Shown: in pieces, positions 26,400 through 40,195 of the stretch
Layout: every line of letters starts with the position of its first letter
Position numbering within the stretch: position 1 is the first letter of the stretch
From: Shewanella sp. Arc9-LZ
GTDB taxonomy: Bacteria > Pseudomonadota > Gammaproteobacteria > Enterobacterales > Shewanellaceae
Assembly: GCF_010092445.1 (NCBI RefSeq)
Contig: NZ_CP048031.1
Coordinates: 2,790,001 to 2,854,000, forward strand
DNA: 64,000 nt
Reading direction: 5' to 3'
Program-made: the position numbers and the translations under genes
Notes under the pieces: generated by a model
What the model was told of the DNA's origin: nothing
The model's input: only the letters and a program-made list of their open reading frames with translations
Databases searched by the model: none

Positions 26400-28658
26400 C
26401 TACGAGACTTTTTCTAACGACTCGCAATCGATATTGATCTCACCTTCTTTAACGTCAATATGCGCAATACCACCTCTTTCAAGCACACCAAACAGAATCT
26501 CATCCGCTAACGGACGTTTAATCAATTCAGTGACGACACGTGACATTGGGCGTGCGCCCATCGACTTGTCATAACCTTTCTCTGCAAGCAAGGTTCGCGC
26601 TTCATCACTAACATCTAGCGTGACACGCTTATCATCTAGCTGTGCCTGAAGCTCAACTAAGAACTTATCAACCACTTTGGCGATAACGGTCATATCCAAA
26701 TGATTAAACCATACAATTGAATCTAAGCGATTACGGAACTCAGGTGAAAAGACTTTATTGATTTCAGCTAAGGCATCTTGAGTGTGATCTTGCTGTCTAA
26801 AACCAATCGATTTACGAATAGTTTCTTGTACGCCAGCGTTGGTGGTCATCACTAAGGTGACATTTCTGAAATCTGCTTTGCGACCATTGTTGTCGGTCAA
26901 AGTACCGTGATCCATCACTTGCAGTAACAAGTTGAATACATCAGGATGCGCCTTTTCAATTTCATCAAGTAGCACCACACAATGCGGATTTTTAATCACA
27001 GCATCGGTTAACATACCACCTTGGTCATAACCCACATAACCTGGAGGCGCCCCGATTAAACGTGACACGGTATGACGTTCCATGTACTCAGACATATCAA
27101 AGCGAATCAGTTTAAGGTTAAGACAATTAGCTAATTGATTAGTGACTTCTGTTTTACCTACCCCAGTCGGGCCTGCAAACATAAAGCTGCCTACTGGCTT
27201 TTTCTCAGAACCTAAACCGCTGCGCGATAAGCGTATAGCAGCACTAAGGCTCTCAATCGCTTTGTCTTGACCAAATACTACCATCTTAAGGTTACGTTCA
27301 AGGTTACGTAACATATCCTTGTCAGTCGACGATACCGACTTCTCAGGAATACGCGCCAACTTAGCAATGATGGCCTCTATTTCCGCTTGACCAATGGTCT
27401 TCTTACGTTTGCTTTGCGGCATCATCACCATGCGCGCACCGGCTTCGTCAATCACATCAATCGCTTTATCAGGTAAATGACGATCGTTTATGTGTTTGGC
27501 CGATAAAATAGCCGCACTGCTGATGGCAGCTTGGGTATAACGCACCCCATGGTATTCTTCGTACTTAGATTTAAGTCCCATCAAAATTTTGGTGGTTTCG
27601 GCAACTGAAGGCTCATTAATATCAATCTTTTGGAAGCGACGCGCTAAAGCACGATCTTTCTCGAAAATGCTTTGATATTCTTGGAATGTGGTTGAGCCCA
27701 TGCAACGTAACTTACCACTCGATAATAATGGTTTAAGTAAGTTAGATGCATCCATCACACCGCCAGAAGCGGCACCAGCACCAATAATGGTATGAATTTC
27801 ATCAATAAACAAAATGGCATGCTCATCAGCAGCGAGTTCTTTTAATAAGCTTTTAAAACGCTTTTCAAAATCACCACGGTATTTAGTGCCCGCTAATAAT
27901 GAGCCTAAATCTAACGAATACACCGTTGCATTGGCCATAACATCAGGCACTTGCTTATTGACAATACGATAAGCTAAACCTTCTGCAATAGCCGTTTTCC
28001 CCACCCCAGCTTCACCCACAAGTAATGGGTTATTCTTACGGCGACGACACAATGTTTGAATAGCACGTTCAATTTCAGCATCACGGCCAATTAATGGATC
28101 GATACTGCCGTCTTGGGCTAATTGATTTAAATTAGCAGCAAACTGCGCCAACATGCTGCGGTCTTCTGGATTTTCAGATTGTTCGTCAATGCGTTCTTGA
28201 TCTTGTGGTTCGCCAGAATCATCTTCTTTTGACATGCCATGAGAAATAAAATTAACCACATCTAAACGGGTAATATCACAACGACGCAGTAAATACACTG
28301 CTTGCGATTCTTGTTCACTAAAAATAGCGACGAGTACATTGGCACCAGAAACTTCGTTACGACCAGACGATTGCACATGGAATACAGCTCGTTGCAAAAC
28401 ACGTTGAAATCCCAAAGTGGGTTGGGTTTCACGTTCTTCAGTTGATTCTGCAATAATGGGCGTGGTTTGTTGAATGAAATTAGCCACTTCTTCTCGTAAA
28501 CGATTAACATCCGCCCCACAAGCAATTAATGCTTCGTAGGCAGAAGGATTATCAATCAGCGCTAATAATAAATGTTCTACCGTCATGTATTCATGACGTG
28601 AATCTCTAGCTTGCTGAAACGCTAGGTTCAAGGTGACTTCCAGGTCTTTGTTCAGCAT
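26400..28658 (-). CDS. clpA: ATP-dependent protease specificity subunit ClpA
   Basis: A 752-residue Hsp100 unfoldase (E. coli ClpA, 758). Order: Clp N-domain (1-145), acidic linker, AAA-1 with Walker A GEAGVGKTAIAEGLA near 214 and DEIHTIIGAG, AAA-2 with Walker A GPTGVGKTEVTNQLA near 494. The ClpP-docking loop IGF is in RKSIGFRQQD near 610. It feeds ClpP with proteins, including N-degron substrates from ClpS. The ATG at 28658 follows AGGGGG and is preferred over a GTG two codons earlier. It is 42 bases after clpS. Confidence 0.97.
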   Translation of the reverse strand: MLNKDLEVTLNLAFQQARDSRHEYMTVEHLLLALIDNPSAYEALIACGADVNRLREEVANFIQQTTPIIAESTEERETQPTLGFQRVLQRAVFHVQSSGRNEVSGANVLVAIFSEQESQAVYLLRRCDITRLDVVNFISHGMSKEDDSGEPQDQERIDEQSENPEDRSMLAQFAANLNQLAQDGSIDPLIGRDAEIERAIQTLCRRRKNNPLLVGEAGVGKTAIAEGLAYRIVNKQVPDVMANATVYSLDLGSLLAGTKYRGDFEKRFKSLLKELAADEHAILFIDEIHTIIGAGAASGGVMDASNLLKPLLSSGKLRCMGSTTFQEYQSIFEKDRALARRFQKIDINEPSVAETTKILMGLKSKYEEYHGVRYTQAAISSAAILSAKHINDRHLPDKAIDVIDEAGARMVMMPQSKRKKTIGQAEIEAIIAKLARIPEKSVSSTDKDMLRNLERNLKMVVFGQDKAIESLSAAIRLSRSGLGSEKKPVGSFMFAGPTGVGKTEVTNQLANCLNLKLIRFDMSEYMERHTVSRLIGAPPGYVGYDQGGMLTDAVIKNPHCVVLLDEIEKAHPDVFNLLLQVMDHGTLTDNNGRKADFRNVTLVMTTNAGVQETIRKSIGFRQQDHTQDALAEINKVFSPEFRNRLDSIVWFNHLDMTVIAKVVDKFLVELQAQLDDKRVTLDVSDEARTLLAEKGYDKSMGARPMSRVVTELIKRPLADEILFGVLERGGIAHIDVKEGEINIDCESLEKVS

Positions 28659-28700
28659 AAGCACCCCCTAAATTTAACCACAGACTGTGAGATATCGATT

Positions 28701-29009
28701 TTATACTTTCTCTAACGTACACAGTAACGGATGTTGGTTTTCTCTTGCAAACTGATTTACTTGAAAAACTTTTGTTTCTGCAATCCCAAATGGAAATACA
28801 CCACACAATCCTTTGCCTTGGTTATGGATCGCTAACATAATATCTACAGCTTGCTGTTCATTTTTTTCAAAAAAACGTTGTAATACTTCTACCACAAAGT
28901 CCATCGGGGTGTAATCATCATTGTTTAGCACCACTTTATACATATGGGGTGGTTGTAGTTCAGATTCAACCTTTCCTTCAATATGTTCTACATTGCCTAA
29001 TTTAGCCAT
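28701..29009 (-). CDS. clpS: ClpA adaptor ClpS
   Basis: A 102-residue N-recognin that delivers proteins with N-terminal Leu, Phe, Trp or Tyr to ClpAP. The N-degron pocket motif [20 protein letters not shown] (25-44) is intact, and a short flexible N-terminal extension precedes it. It is cotranscribed with clpA and divergent from cspD, as in E. coli. Confidence 0.96.
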   Translation of the reverse strand: MAKLGNVEHIEGKVESELQPPHMYKVVLNNDDYTPMDFVVEVLQRFFEKNEQQAVDIMLAIHNQGKGLCGVFPFGIAETKVFQVNQFARENQHPLLCTLEKV

Positions 29010-29092
29010 TGTTTAATTCTAGCCTCTCGTTTGGTTCCCGACCACTTGATATCGTTAAATTAATTAAATGTTGTTTTTTTGTTAATTACCAC

Positions 29093-29121
29093 TTGACATA
29101 TTTTCGTACAAATTTCATTCT
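29093..29121 (+). promoter_or_regulatory. Possible sigma-70 promoter of cspD
   Basis: A perfect -35 TTGACA (29093-29098) is followed after 17 bases by a weak -10 CATTCT (29116-29121). Transcription from about 29128 would give a leader of roughly 78 bases before cspD. The weak -10 leaves this tentative. Confidence 0.35.
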
Positions 29122-29205
29122 GTTTGGTAGGCGGCGAATACTAGACCGCTGGATAATAAGTTTTACTATCTTACTGGTAAGTAGACAACAGAAGGAAGTG
29201 GAAGT

Positions 29206-29412
29206 ATGGCAAACGGAACTGTTAAATGGTTCAACAACGCCAAAGGATTCGGGTTTATTTGCCCTGATCAGGGTGGCGAAGATGTATTTGCGCACTATTC
29301 AACTATCGAAATGGAAGGTTATCGTACCTTAAAAGCAGGTCAACCTGTGTGCTTCGAAGTTGAAGAAGGCCCCAAAGGAATGCATGCTTCAGCCATCTCG
29401 CCAACAATCTAA
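29206..29412 (+). CDS. cspD: Cold-shock-like protein CspD
   Basis: A 68-residue cold-shock domain protein: RNP1 KGFGFI and RNP2 DVFAHY are exact, with VKWFNNAKG at the start. E. coli CspD is a replication inhibitor induced in stationary phase rather than by cold. Its position divergent from clpS is the same as in E. coli, which favours CspD over other Csp paralogues. AAGGAAG is a strong ribosome site. Confidence 0.92.
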   Translation: MANGTVKWFNNAKGFGFICPDQGGEDVFAHYSTIEMEGYRTLKAGQPVCFEVEEGPKGMHASAISPTI

Positions 29413-29430
29413 TTGGTGAGACTATAAAAC

Positions 29431-29463
29431 AAAAAGACAGGGATTTTAATCCCTGTCTTTTTT
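29431..29463. terminator. Rho-independent terminator between cspD and icd
   Basis: Stem AAAAAGACAGGGAT / ATCCCTGTCTTTTT around a TTTA loop, with a T-run; 18 bases past cspD, and symmetric enough to also end the convergent icd transcript. Confidence 0.9.
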
Positions 29464-29567
29464 ATTGCCTAAAAAAACATCAACTCAATCAATTTAATAC
29501 ACCTTCAATTGAAGATGTATTCATTAACAGAATAACTCACACCTAGTTAGGAGAGCTCTTGTGCAGA

Positions 29568-32173
<2,606 letters not shown>

Positions 32174-32869
32174 ATGTCAAAAATCGGTAAATTCAGTCAA
32201 TTTAAAAAAACATCTACTTACAGAACTGGCGCGTCTACAAAACCAGTTAATTCAGAGGCAACAAGTGCGACAGCCAATCGTGGCAGGGCAAAATCGCGAC
32301 CGCCACAAAAACCACGGCCTGAAAATCCCGTCATCGTATTATTTAACAAGCCATTTGACGTGTTGTGCCAATTTACCGATGAAGCAGGCCGACAAACATT
32401 AAAAGACTTTATTCCAGTAGCCGATGTTTACGCAGCAGGACGTTTAGACCGTGATAGTGAAGGTTTGCTATTGCTTACCAACGACGGACAATTGCAGGCA
32501 AAGCTTACCCAGCCATCGCAAAAAACCTTTAAAACCTATTGGGTTCAAGTGGAAGGCGAACCATCAGATGAGGCAATCAATGCCTTATGTAATGGGGTTG
32601 AATTAAAAGACGGCATGACATTACCGGCTAAAGTTTGCGTAATGACATCTCCTGATATTTGGCCAAGAACCCCGCCGGTGCGAGAGCGTAAAGCCATTCC
32701 AACAACCTGGCTGGAAGTGCAAATTTGTGAAGGTCGAAATCGCCAAGTCAGAAGAATGACCGCACATGTAGGTCACCCAACCTTAAGATTAATCCGTTAT
32801 AAAATAGGTCAATGGTGTCTAGATGATTTACCAAATGGTGAATACAAAGTGATCAGCACGGCAATGTAA
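32174..32869 (+). CDS. rluE: 23S rRNA pseudouridine 2457 synthase RluE
   Basis: A 231-residue RsuA-family pseudouridine synthase. A basic leader of about 50 residues (Arg/Lys/Pro-rich) precedes the catalytic core; the catalytic aspartate is in [18 protein letters not shown] near 84-101, with [20 protein letters not shown] near 188-207. RluE modifies U2457 of 23S rRNA. The possible ribosome site (AAGGA) is unusually far from the ATG. The gene starts the rightward rluE-nudJ-mnmA-hflD-purB series, as in E. coli. Confidence 0.93.
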   Translation: MSKIGKFSQFKKTSTYRTGASTKPVNSEATSATANRGRAKSRPPQKPRPENPVIVLFNKPFDVLCQFTDEAGRQTLKDFIPVADVYAAGRLDRDSEGLLLLTNDGQLQAKLTQPSQKTFKTYWVQVEGEPSDEAINALCNGVELKDGMTLPAKVCVMTSPDIWPRTPPVRERKAIPTTWLEVQICEGRNRQVRRMTAHVGHPTLRLIRYKIGQWCLDDLPNGEYKVISTAM

Positions 32870-32901
32870 TCGCTGGCAGACGCTTTATACAAGAGGGAAA
32901 T

Positions 32902-33375
32902 ATGACTGAGCGCTATAAACCTAATACTACTGTAGCTTGCGTGATCCACTGCCAAGGTAAATTTTTATTGGTTGAAGAATGCATCAACGGTGAGGTTAAA
33001 TTTAACCAACCAGCGGGGCATTTAGAAGCCAATGAATCGATTATTGCAGCATGCGCTCGTGAAATTGTTGAAGAAACGGGACTTGAGCTGACACCACAAG
33101 CCTTAGTAGGGATCTATCAATTTCGGGCAGCTACAGATTTAGCCTTTGTTCGTTATACATTTTGTATTGAGCTGGCCGAGCAACAACACGCCACACCCGG
33201 TGATAATGCCATTACCGCTACCCATTGGCTTAATCTTGCAGACATCATCGCCCTTGGCAACCAGCTTCGTAGCCCATTAGTGCTAAAAAGTATTGAAGAT
33301 TTTTTACAACAAACGGATAAAAACCATTCCGCACAGCACACGCCGTTATCGTTGCTCAATGTCGATTATTTTTAA
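32902..33375 (+). CDS. nudJ: Nudix phosphatase NudJ
   Basis: A 157-residue Nudix hydrolase. The Nudix box runs GHLEANESIIAACAREIVEE near 38-57 and continues TG, with all catalytic glutamates. E. coli NudJ removes phosphate from hydroxymethylpyrimidine pyrophosphate and nucleoside di- and triphosphates. AGAGGG precedes the ATG; it follows rluE by 32 bases. The gap to mnmA is 258 bases. Confidence 0.93.
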   Translation: MTERYKPNTTVACVIHCQGKFLLVEECINGEVKFNQPAGHLEANESIIAACAREIVEETGLELTPQALVGIYQFRAATDLAFVRYTFCIELAEQQHATPGDNAITATHWLNLADIIALGNQLRSPLVLKSIEDFLQQTDKNHSAQHTPLSLLNVDYF

Positions 33376-33460
33376 TGGCTTGTATTAGGCTATTTGTATG
33401 TGCCTCAAGATAGCCCATTAAGCGAATGCGTGATAGAATACGCGCCGCACAAATGTCGTA

Positions 33461-33483
33461 TTAATTGGCCGTTTACCAATTAA
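33461..33483. repeat. 8-bp inverted repeat upstream of mnmA
   Basis: TTAATTGG at 33461-33468 and CCAATTAA at 33476-33483 form a perfect dyad with a 7-base spacer, 150 bases before mnmA. It may be an operator or a weak terminator of nudJ; no T-run follows. Confidence 0.5.
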
Positions 33484-33633
33484 TCTCTTCGATATGTGCA
33501 ACTATAATCTCTGCGATATTCGCAACTAATAGTATTCAAGTTAACGACTAGCAAAAATCTAGCACAATCGCCTTGAAACATCGGCATTGCGGCACAATAT
33601 ATACATTATCTTTCTTCAAGGTTTTTAGGATTT

Positions 33634-34752
33634 ATGACATCACTCAGCCCTACTTCAAACGGAAAAAAAGTCATTGTCGGCATGTCCGGCGGTGTGGACT
33701 CTTCAGTATCAGCTTACTTGTTAATGCAGCAAGGCTACGAAGTTGAAGGTCTGTTTATGAAGAACTGGGAAGAAGACGATACTGATGAATATTGCGCTGC
33801 AGCAGATGATTTAAAAGATGCTCAAGCGGTTTGCGACAAGCTAGGTATAAAAATGCACACCGTCAATTTTGCTGCCGAATACTGGGATAACGTATTCGAA
33901 TACTTCTTAGCAGAATACAAAGCAGGCCGCACGCCTAATCCCGATATCATGTGTAATAAAGAAATCAAATTTAAAGCATTTCTTGAATTTGCCGACGACA
34001 TTTTAGACGCCGATTATATCGCCATGGGCCATTATGTTCGTCGTCGTGATAATAGCGATGGCAGCGTTGAAATGCTCCGTGGGGTTGATGGCAATAAAGA
34101 TCAAAGTTACTTCTTATACACCTTAAGCCACGAACAAGTTGCCCGTAGCTTGTTCCCTGTCGGTGAACTTGAAAAACATCAAGTACGCGAAATAGCCCAA
34201 AAATTGGGACTCATTACTCACGACAAAAAAGACAGCACTGGCATATGCTTTATTGGTGAACGTAAATTTACTGACTTCTTAGCAACGTATTTACCAGCAC
34301 AACCTGGTGATATCGAAACATCGGAAGGTGAAGTGATTGGTACACATCAAGGGTTGATGTATCACACACTTGGACAACGCAAAGGCCTTGGCATTGGTGG
34401 ACTAAAAAACAGCAATGAAGACCCATGGTATGTGGTCGAAAAAGATTTAGTCCGTAATGTGCTTATTGTGGCGCAAGGCGGCAATCACCCTCGTTTAATG
34501 TCAACAGGTATGACTGTCAATCAGCTCCATTGGGTTGATCGTAAAGGTCCAGCCAATAACAGCACGATTACGGTAAAGACCCGTTATCGTCAACGTGATG
34601 TTGGATGTACCCTCACCTATGATGACGCAGACAATATTACGGTGATGTTTGATGAGGCGGTTGCCGCAGTGACCCCTGGGCAATCAGCCGTGTTTTATGA
34701 TGGTGACATCTGTTTAGGTGGCGGCATAATCGATACTTTAATTCGAGGATAA
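33634..34752 (+). CDS. mnmA: tRNA 2-thiouridylase MnmA
   Basis: A 372-residue enzyme placing sulfur on U34 of tRNA-Lys, -Glu and -Gln. The PP-loop is [13 protein letters not shown] (15-27). The catalytic cysteines lie in [10 protein letters not shown] near 107 and TGICFIGER near 203. Sulfur arrives through IscS and the Tus relay. The stop is three bases before the GTG of hflD, so the pair is cotranscribed. Confidence 0.96.
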   Translation: MTSLSPTSNGKKVIVGMSGGVDSSVSAYLLMQQGYEVEGLFMKNWEEDDTDEYCAAADDLKDAQAVCDKLGIKMHTVNFAAEYWDNVFEYFLAEYKAGRTPNPDIMCNKEIKFKAFLEFADDILDADYIAMGHYVRRRDNSDGSVEMLRGVDGNKDQSYFLYTLSHEQVARSLFPVGELEKHQVREIAQKLGLITHDKKDSTGICFIGERKFTDFLATYLPAQPGDIETSEGEVIGTHQGLMYHTLGQRKGLGIGGLKNSNEDPWYVVEKDLVRNVLIVAQGGNHPRLMSTGMTVNQLHWVDRKGPANNSTITVKTRYRQRDVGCTLTYDDADNITVMFDEAVAAVTPGQSAVFYDGDICLGGGIIDTLIRG

Positions 34753-34755
34753 TCC

Positions 34756-35388
34756 GTGAGCCAAACTCCAGACAACATCTTGTTTGAACGCACTATGGCC
34801 TTCGCGGGTATTTTACAAGCGATTGGCCAAGTGCAGTATTTAGCACGCCACGGCGAAAGTGACAAAGACGCCTTAGCTGCTACGCTTAATACTATTTTAG
34901 TCACAGAGCCTGAATCGACAGTTGAGGTCTATCAAGATAAAGCCATTTTAGATAATGGCTACCAACTGATTCAAAATCAGCTCGGCGATGGCAGTAACAA
35001 AGATGTCGAAACCACTCGTTACTTAGTTGGCGTATTAGCGCTTGAACGTAAGCTTGCCCGCTCGCCCAATGGTTTGGGTATGCTGGCAGAGCGCATCAAT
35101 CAAGTGCATCGCCAACTGGCACATTTTGCGATTACCGATGAACAAGTACTTGCCAATTTTGCCAGTATTTACAGTGATATCATCAGTGAATTAGGCCCTA
35201 AATTACAAATATCAGGTAATCCCGATTGCTTAAAACAGCCTCAGGTGCAAAACAAAATTCGTGCGTTACTGCTTGCTGCAATGCGCAGTGCAGTATTATG
35301 GCGCCAATTAGGTGGCAAACGCCGCCATTTAGTGTTTGCCCGTAAGGCCATATTTGATACAGCAAAACAAAGCCAAAATAACAATTAA
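34756..35388 (+). CDS. hflD: High frequency lysogenization protein HflD
   Basis: A 210-residue, mostly helical, membrane-associated protein of the HflD (YcfC) family ([24 protein letters not shown] at the start, LRALL-like helices at the end). E. coli HflD lowers lambda lysogeny by binding CII; its host role is unclear. It starts at a GTG behind CGAGGAT. Conserved between mnmA and purB. Confidence 0.93.
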   Translation: MSQTPDNILFERTMAFAGILQAIGQVQYLARHGESDKDALAATLNTILVTEPESTVEVYQDKAILDNGYQLIQNQLGDGSNKDVETTRYLVGVLALERKLARSPNGLGMLAERINQVHRQLAHFAITDEQVLANFASIYSDIISELGPKLQISGNPDCLKQPQVQNKIRALLLAAMRSAVLWRQLGGKRRHLVFARKAIFDTAKQSQNNN

Positions 35389-36798
<1,410 letters not shown>

Positions 36799-36822
36799 TC
36801 TTATAAGCTTATACATAACATT

Positions 36823-36849
36823 AGCGGTCGCATATGTGGCCGCTTTTTT
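36823..36849 (+). terminator. Rho-independent terminator after purB
   Basis: Stem AGCGGTC / GGCCGCT (one G-U pair) with an eight-base loop and T-run, 25 bases past purB. Confidence 0.85.
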
Positions 36850-36891
36850 ATTGTATTACCACTCGTTAATTATCTCGACCTGAGGTCAATG

Positions 36892-38034
36892 ATGTACACA
36901 TTAAATATTGATACCCAAGCCTTTATTAAACAGCATTGGCAGCAAAAACCACTTGTTATCAAACAGGCTTTTATCGACTTTGAAGATCCTATCGCAGCAG
37001 ATGAACTTGCCGGCCTAGCCTGTGAAGAAGAAATATCATCACGCGTTGTGGTCACAAAAGGTGATGACTGGGACGTAGTCCAAGGTCCATTTGAAGACTA
37101 TGACCAATTTGGTGAAGACAACTGGCAGCTATTAGTTCAAGCCGTCAACCATTGGTACCCTGACTCACAGGCTTTAGTCGAAGCATTTCGATTTTTACCA
37201 GACTGGCGCTTTGATGACCTAATGGCATCATTTGCCACGCCAGGTGGTGGTGTTGGGCCGCATATCGATAACTACGATGTGTTTATCATTCAAGGCGATG
37301 GCGAACGTCGTTGGAAAGTGGGCGACAAAGGTCAACATAAGCGTCGCGGCGATAACCCTAACTCACCGCTAGTTGACGACTTTGAACCGATTATCGATGT
37401 GGTATTGCAAAAAGGCGACGTGCTCTACATTCCACCAGGATACCCACATTGCGGCGAAACACTATCGCTCGCCTTGTCATATTCGATTGGTTTTAGAGCG
37501 CCTAGCCAACAAGAATTATTAACTGAACTCGCGGATAGTTTAATCGACAGCAACCAAGGCCAAAAACGTTTTAATTCTGTGGATGAGCCAGCAACACCAG
37601 GGATGATTAGCCAATCACACCAGCAGGGTATTATGGATTTATTGACCCAATTGGCTCAAGATCCAGCCAGCTATCAAACCATGCTAGGTAAGCTACTGAG
37701 TCAAAATCGTTTCGAACTTGATATCTGTGAAGGCGAAGAGCCATTAACGGCCGATGAGTTATTGGAAGCGATTGAGCAAGGCGCGATAATTCAACGCATT
37801 GGTGGTTTGAAAGTATTGCAGTTAGAAAATGATAATGAGCAGCGTTTGTTTATTAATGGTGAAGTGTACACCTTTACTAATGTTACAAATGACATGTTAC
37901 AACTATTGGCTAACCAGGTAAGGATCACGCCTGAAGAGGCTGGTTTATTCACAGCCAACCCAGCGGCAATGGATGTTCTAACCGAATTACTCAATCAAGG
38001 GTTATTCTATTTAGCCGAAGACGATTGCGAGTAA
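36892..38034 (+). CDS. roxA: Ribosomal protein uL16 arginine 3-hydroxylase RoxA
   Basis: A 380-residue JmjC-type 2-oxoglutarate/Fe(II) oxygenase, E. coli YcfD, which hydroxylates Arg81 of ribosomal protein uL16. Iron ligands: HxD in GPHIDNYDVF near 123-131 and the distal His in YPHCGETLS near 186; a C-terminal winged-helix region follows. Two ATGs are adjacent; GAGG is better spaced for the second (36892). In E. coli phoPQ lies between purB and this gene; here they are neighbours, but a purB terminator separates them. Confidence 0.94.
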   Translation: MYTLNIDTQAFIKQHWQQKPLVIKQAFIDFEDPIAADELAGLACEEEISSRVVVTKGDDWDVVQGPFEDYDQFGEDNWQLLVQAVNHWYPDSQALVEAFRFLPDWRFDDLMASFATPGGGVGPHIDNYDVFIIQGDGERRWKVGDKGQHKRRGDNPNSPLVDDFEPIIDVVLQKGDVLYIPPGYPHCGETLSLALSYSIGFRAPSQQELLTELADSLIDSNQGQKRFNSVDEPATPGMISQSHQQGIMDLLTQLAQDPASYQTMLGKLLSQNRFELDICEGEEPLTADELLEAIEQGAIIQRIGGLKVLQLENDNEQRLFINGEVYTFTNVTNDMLQLLANQVRITPEEAGLFTANPAAMDVLTELLNQGLFYLAEDDCE

Positions 38035-38114
38035 TCATTAGCATATAAGTCACTGAGCTTGATGGCGGCTATCAACAAGAGCTCATCGATATGATCCATC
38101 AAGCTCAAGATAAT

Positions 38115-38142
38115 AAAAAAAGGCACTGTGAGTGCCTTTTTT
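38115..38142. terminator. Rho-independent terminator after roxA
   Basis: Stem AAAAAAGGCACT / AGTGCCTTTTTT with a GTG loop, about 80 bases past roxA and also before the end of the convergent gene at 38179. Confidence 0.9.
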
Positions 38143-38178
38143 ATGTTTATTACGTCAAGTTACTAGTGGCTTAGGGCA

Positions 38179-38619
38179 TTACCCCCACAGTTTCTCATCT
38201 TGATTCATTTTATATAAGCTTTCTGCTCGCGACACCAATAATTGTGCAAACTTAAGTTGAGTAGGATCTTTGGTTACACCCGACTTGTGCAAGTTCTCTG
38301 CTTTAAGTTGCCACATCATTGAAAAATGTCTAATCGCATCACGAGCTGTTGCCGCGACTTTCACATCAACATAATCCGAAGGTAAATCACCAGACATTAC
38401 CCAAAATGTTTGTTTTTTAGGTTGCTTCGATTCCATCTTCCAAATGGCTAAATAAGGAGCAAGATAACGGCTTTCGTCAGCAAGTACTTTACTTGGGATC
38501 ACCCCTTTCTCAGCCAAAAAACGGTTCGCCTTTTGAAATTGAGTACGAACCCACTCTTGTCTTAATGCCTCAGGCTCTGGTGTTGGCTGTGCAACCGGCT
38601 CTGCTACTTCTTCAGTCAT
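38179..38619 (-). CDS. Conserved hypothetical protein (possibly DUF4826 family)
   Basis: A 146-residue cytoplasmic protein without signal or membrane segments. It opens with a Glu/Pro-rich leader (MTEEVAEPVAQPTPEPE), then a helical domain (WVRTQFQKANRFLAEKGVIP, LAPYLAIWKME, FWVMSGDLPSDY, ARDAIRHFSMMWQLKAE). The layout recalls DUF4826 proteins of Shewanella, an assignment from memory. Function unknown. It is divergent from leucine dehydrogenase. Confidence 0.75.
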   Translation of the reverse strand: MTEEVAEPVAQPTPEPEALRQEWVRTQFQKANRFLAEKGVIPSKVLADESRYLAPYLAIWKMESKQPKKQTFWVMSGDLPSDYVDVKVAATARDAIRHFSMMWQLKAENLHKSGVTKDPTQLKFAQLLVSRAESLYKMNQDEKLWG

Positions 38620-38708
38620 AATACTTCCTATCTTATTGTTATATTACAGGTTAGAACAAAAATGCAACCTGATATTCAATCTCAAAAACACTGATGCAAC
38701 ATAAGTTA

Positions 38709-38725
38709 CTTTACGTTTACGTAAG
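38709..38725. promoter_or_regulatory. LiuR-like palindrome upstream of leucine dehydrogenase
   Basis: TTACG-TTTA-CGTAA at 38711-38724, with nearly matching flanks. It resembles the operator predicted for the MerR-family regulator LiuR, which controls branched-chain amino acid catabolism in gammaproteobacteria. It lies about 180 bases before the leucine dehydrogenase start and 90 before the divergent hypothetical gene. The match to LiuR is from memory of the motif. Confidence 0.45.
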
Positions 38726-38903
38726 GTGGCAAGCTAAATTTCCACATCAATGACAAAAATAACTAAATCATGCTTTGTTGAGAGTATCGCTAAATGCTAT
38801 CGTGCTGCAATAAATATAACAAGCAGTCGTTTGCGCCTTTTGTACTCAATTAACAGAAGGTGTGAGAACTTTACTTTAACAAGCTAGCAAGCGGAGATGT
38901 CAC

Positions 38904-39935
38904 GTGGCAGTTTTTAATCATGTTTCGTTCGATGAACACGAACAAGTGGTCTTTTGTCATGATAAACAAAGTGGTTTAAAAGCCATAATTGCAGTCCATA
39001 ACACTAACCTAGGCCCTGCCGTAGGTGGTTGTCGTATGTGGAACTATCAATCGGATGATGAAGCCTTAACAGACGTATTACGTCTTTCTCGTGGAATGAC
39101 TTATAAAAATGCGTTAGCCGGTCTCACCATGGGTGGCGGTAAAGCAGTGATCATCGCCGATCCTAAAACAACCGACCGCGAAGCGTTATTCCTTGCATTT
39201 GGGCGCTTTGTGAACAGTTTAGGTGGCAAATATTATTCTGCAGAAGACGTTGGCGTATCGACATCAGACATCATGATAGCCAGTCGTGAAACTGAATTTG
39301 TTGCTGGACTTGAAGGTAAATCAGGCGATCCATCGCCACTTACCGCGTTAGGCACGTACCTTGGCATTAAAGCCGCCGTAAAACATCAACGCGGCATTGA
39401 TAGCCTAAAGGGAATTAAAGTCTCTGTGCAAGGCGTGGGACACGTTGGTTATTACTTGTGTAAGCATTTACATGATGCAGGCGCTGAACTCATTGTTACC
39501 GACATTCATCAAGCCTCGCTTGACCGTGTTGCAACCGAATTTGGTGCAACCGTTGTTGCTCCACAAGATATCTATACCCAGGATGTTGATGTCTATGCGC
39601 CTTGTGCATTAGGTGCAACACTTAACGACACAACCTTGCCATTACTAAAAGCGACCATTGTTGCCGGTTGTGCCAATAACCAGTTAGCTGAAGTTCGCCA
39701 CGGTGAAAAACTCAAGCAAATGGGTATTCTGTACGCGCCAGATTATGTGATTAATGCTGGCGGTATTATCAATGTGTCATTTGAGAAAAACTATGACGCT
39801 GCAGCCTCTACCGCCAAGGTTGAGCAGATTTACAATACCCTGCTGACTATTTTTGAACGTGCTGATAGCGAGAACCGCACTACCGGTTCTGTAGCCGATG
39901 AAATGGCTAAAGCAATTATTGATGCCGCAAGATAG
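38904..39935 (+). CDS. ldh: Leucine (branched-chain) dehydrogenase
   Basis: A 343-residue Glu/Leu/Phe/Val dehydrogenase that deaminates branched-chain amino acids with NAD+. The catalytic lysine is in GLTMGGGKAVI near 72-82, with GPAVGGCRMW near 37-46. The Rossmann motif is VQGVGHVGYYLCKHL near 175-189. Start is GTG (38904) with GGAG seven bases upstream. Single-gene unit ending in a terminator. Leu versus Val or Phe preference cannot be read from sequence alone. Confidence 0.92.
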   Translation: MAVFNHVSFDEHEQVVFCHDKQSGLKAIIAVHNTNLGPAVGGCRMWNYQSDDEALTDVLRLSRGMTYKNALAGLTMGGGKAVIIADPKTTDREALFLAFGRFVNSLGGKYYSAEDVGVSTSDIMIASRETEFVAGLEGKSGDPSPLTALGTYLGIKAAVKHQRGIDSLKGIKVSVQGVGHVGYYLCKHLHDAGAELIVTDIHQASLDRVATEFGATVVAPQDIYTQDVDVYAPCALGATLNDTTLPLLKATIVAGCANNQLAEVRHGEKLKQMGILYAPDYVINAGGIINVSFEKNYDAAASTAKVEQIYNTLLTIFERADSENRTTGSVADEMAKAIIDAAR

Positions 39936-39978
39936 TTAATCAGCTTGATATTAAGGCTTTTGAATCCCTTAATATAAC

Positions 39979-40034
39979 TTTATAAACATGCATTTATAAA
40001 AATCAATTTATAAACATAACTTTATAAAAAAAGC
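39979..40034. repeat. 14-bp tandem repeat, four imperfect copies
   Basis: TTTATAAA recurs at 39979, 39993, 40007 and 40021, an exact 14-base period, with variable six-base spacers. The array lies 43 bases after leucine dehydrogenase and ends at its terminator. Confidence 0.93.
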
Positions 40035-40035
40035 T

Positions 40036-40066
40036 AAAAGGAAATGCCTGTGCATTTCCTTTTTTA
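40036..40066 (+). terminator. Rho-independent terminator after leucine dehydrogenase
   Basis: Stem AAAAGGAAATGC / GCATTTCCTTTT with a CTGT loop and a T-run, directly after the 14-bp tandem repeat. Confidence 0.9.
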
Positions 40067-40195
40067 TTACTCTTCCCTCCAGATATTGCTGGTTACGGGT
40101 TCATCAAGTTGCAACAAATCGTTCACCTTAGCGTCAAATAACTGCCCTACTCTACATCAACACTGACGCAATCTGTGTATTAGGGTGAATGACGG

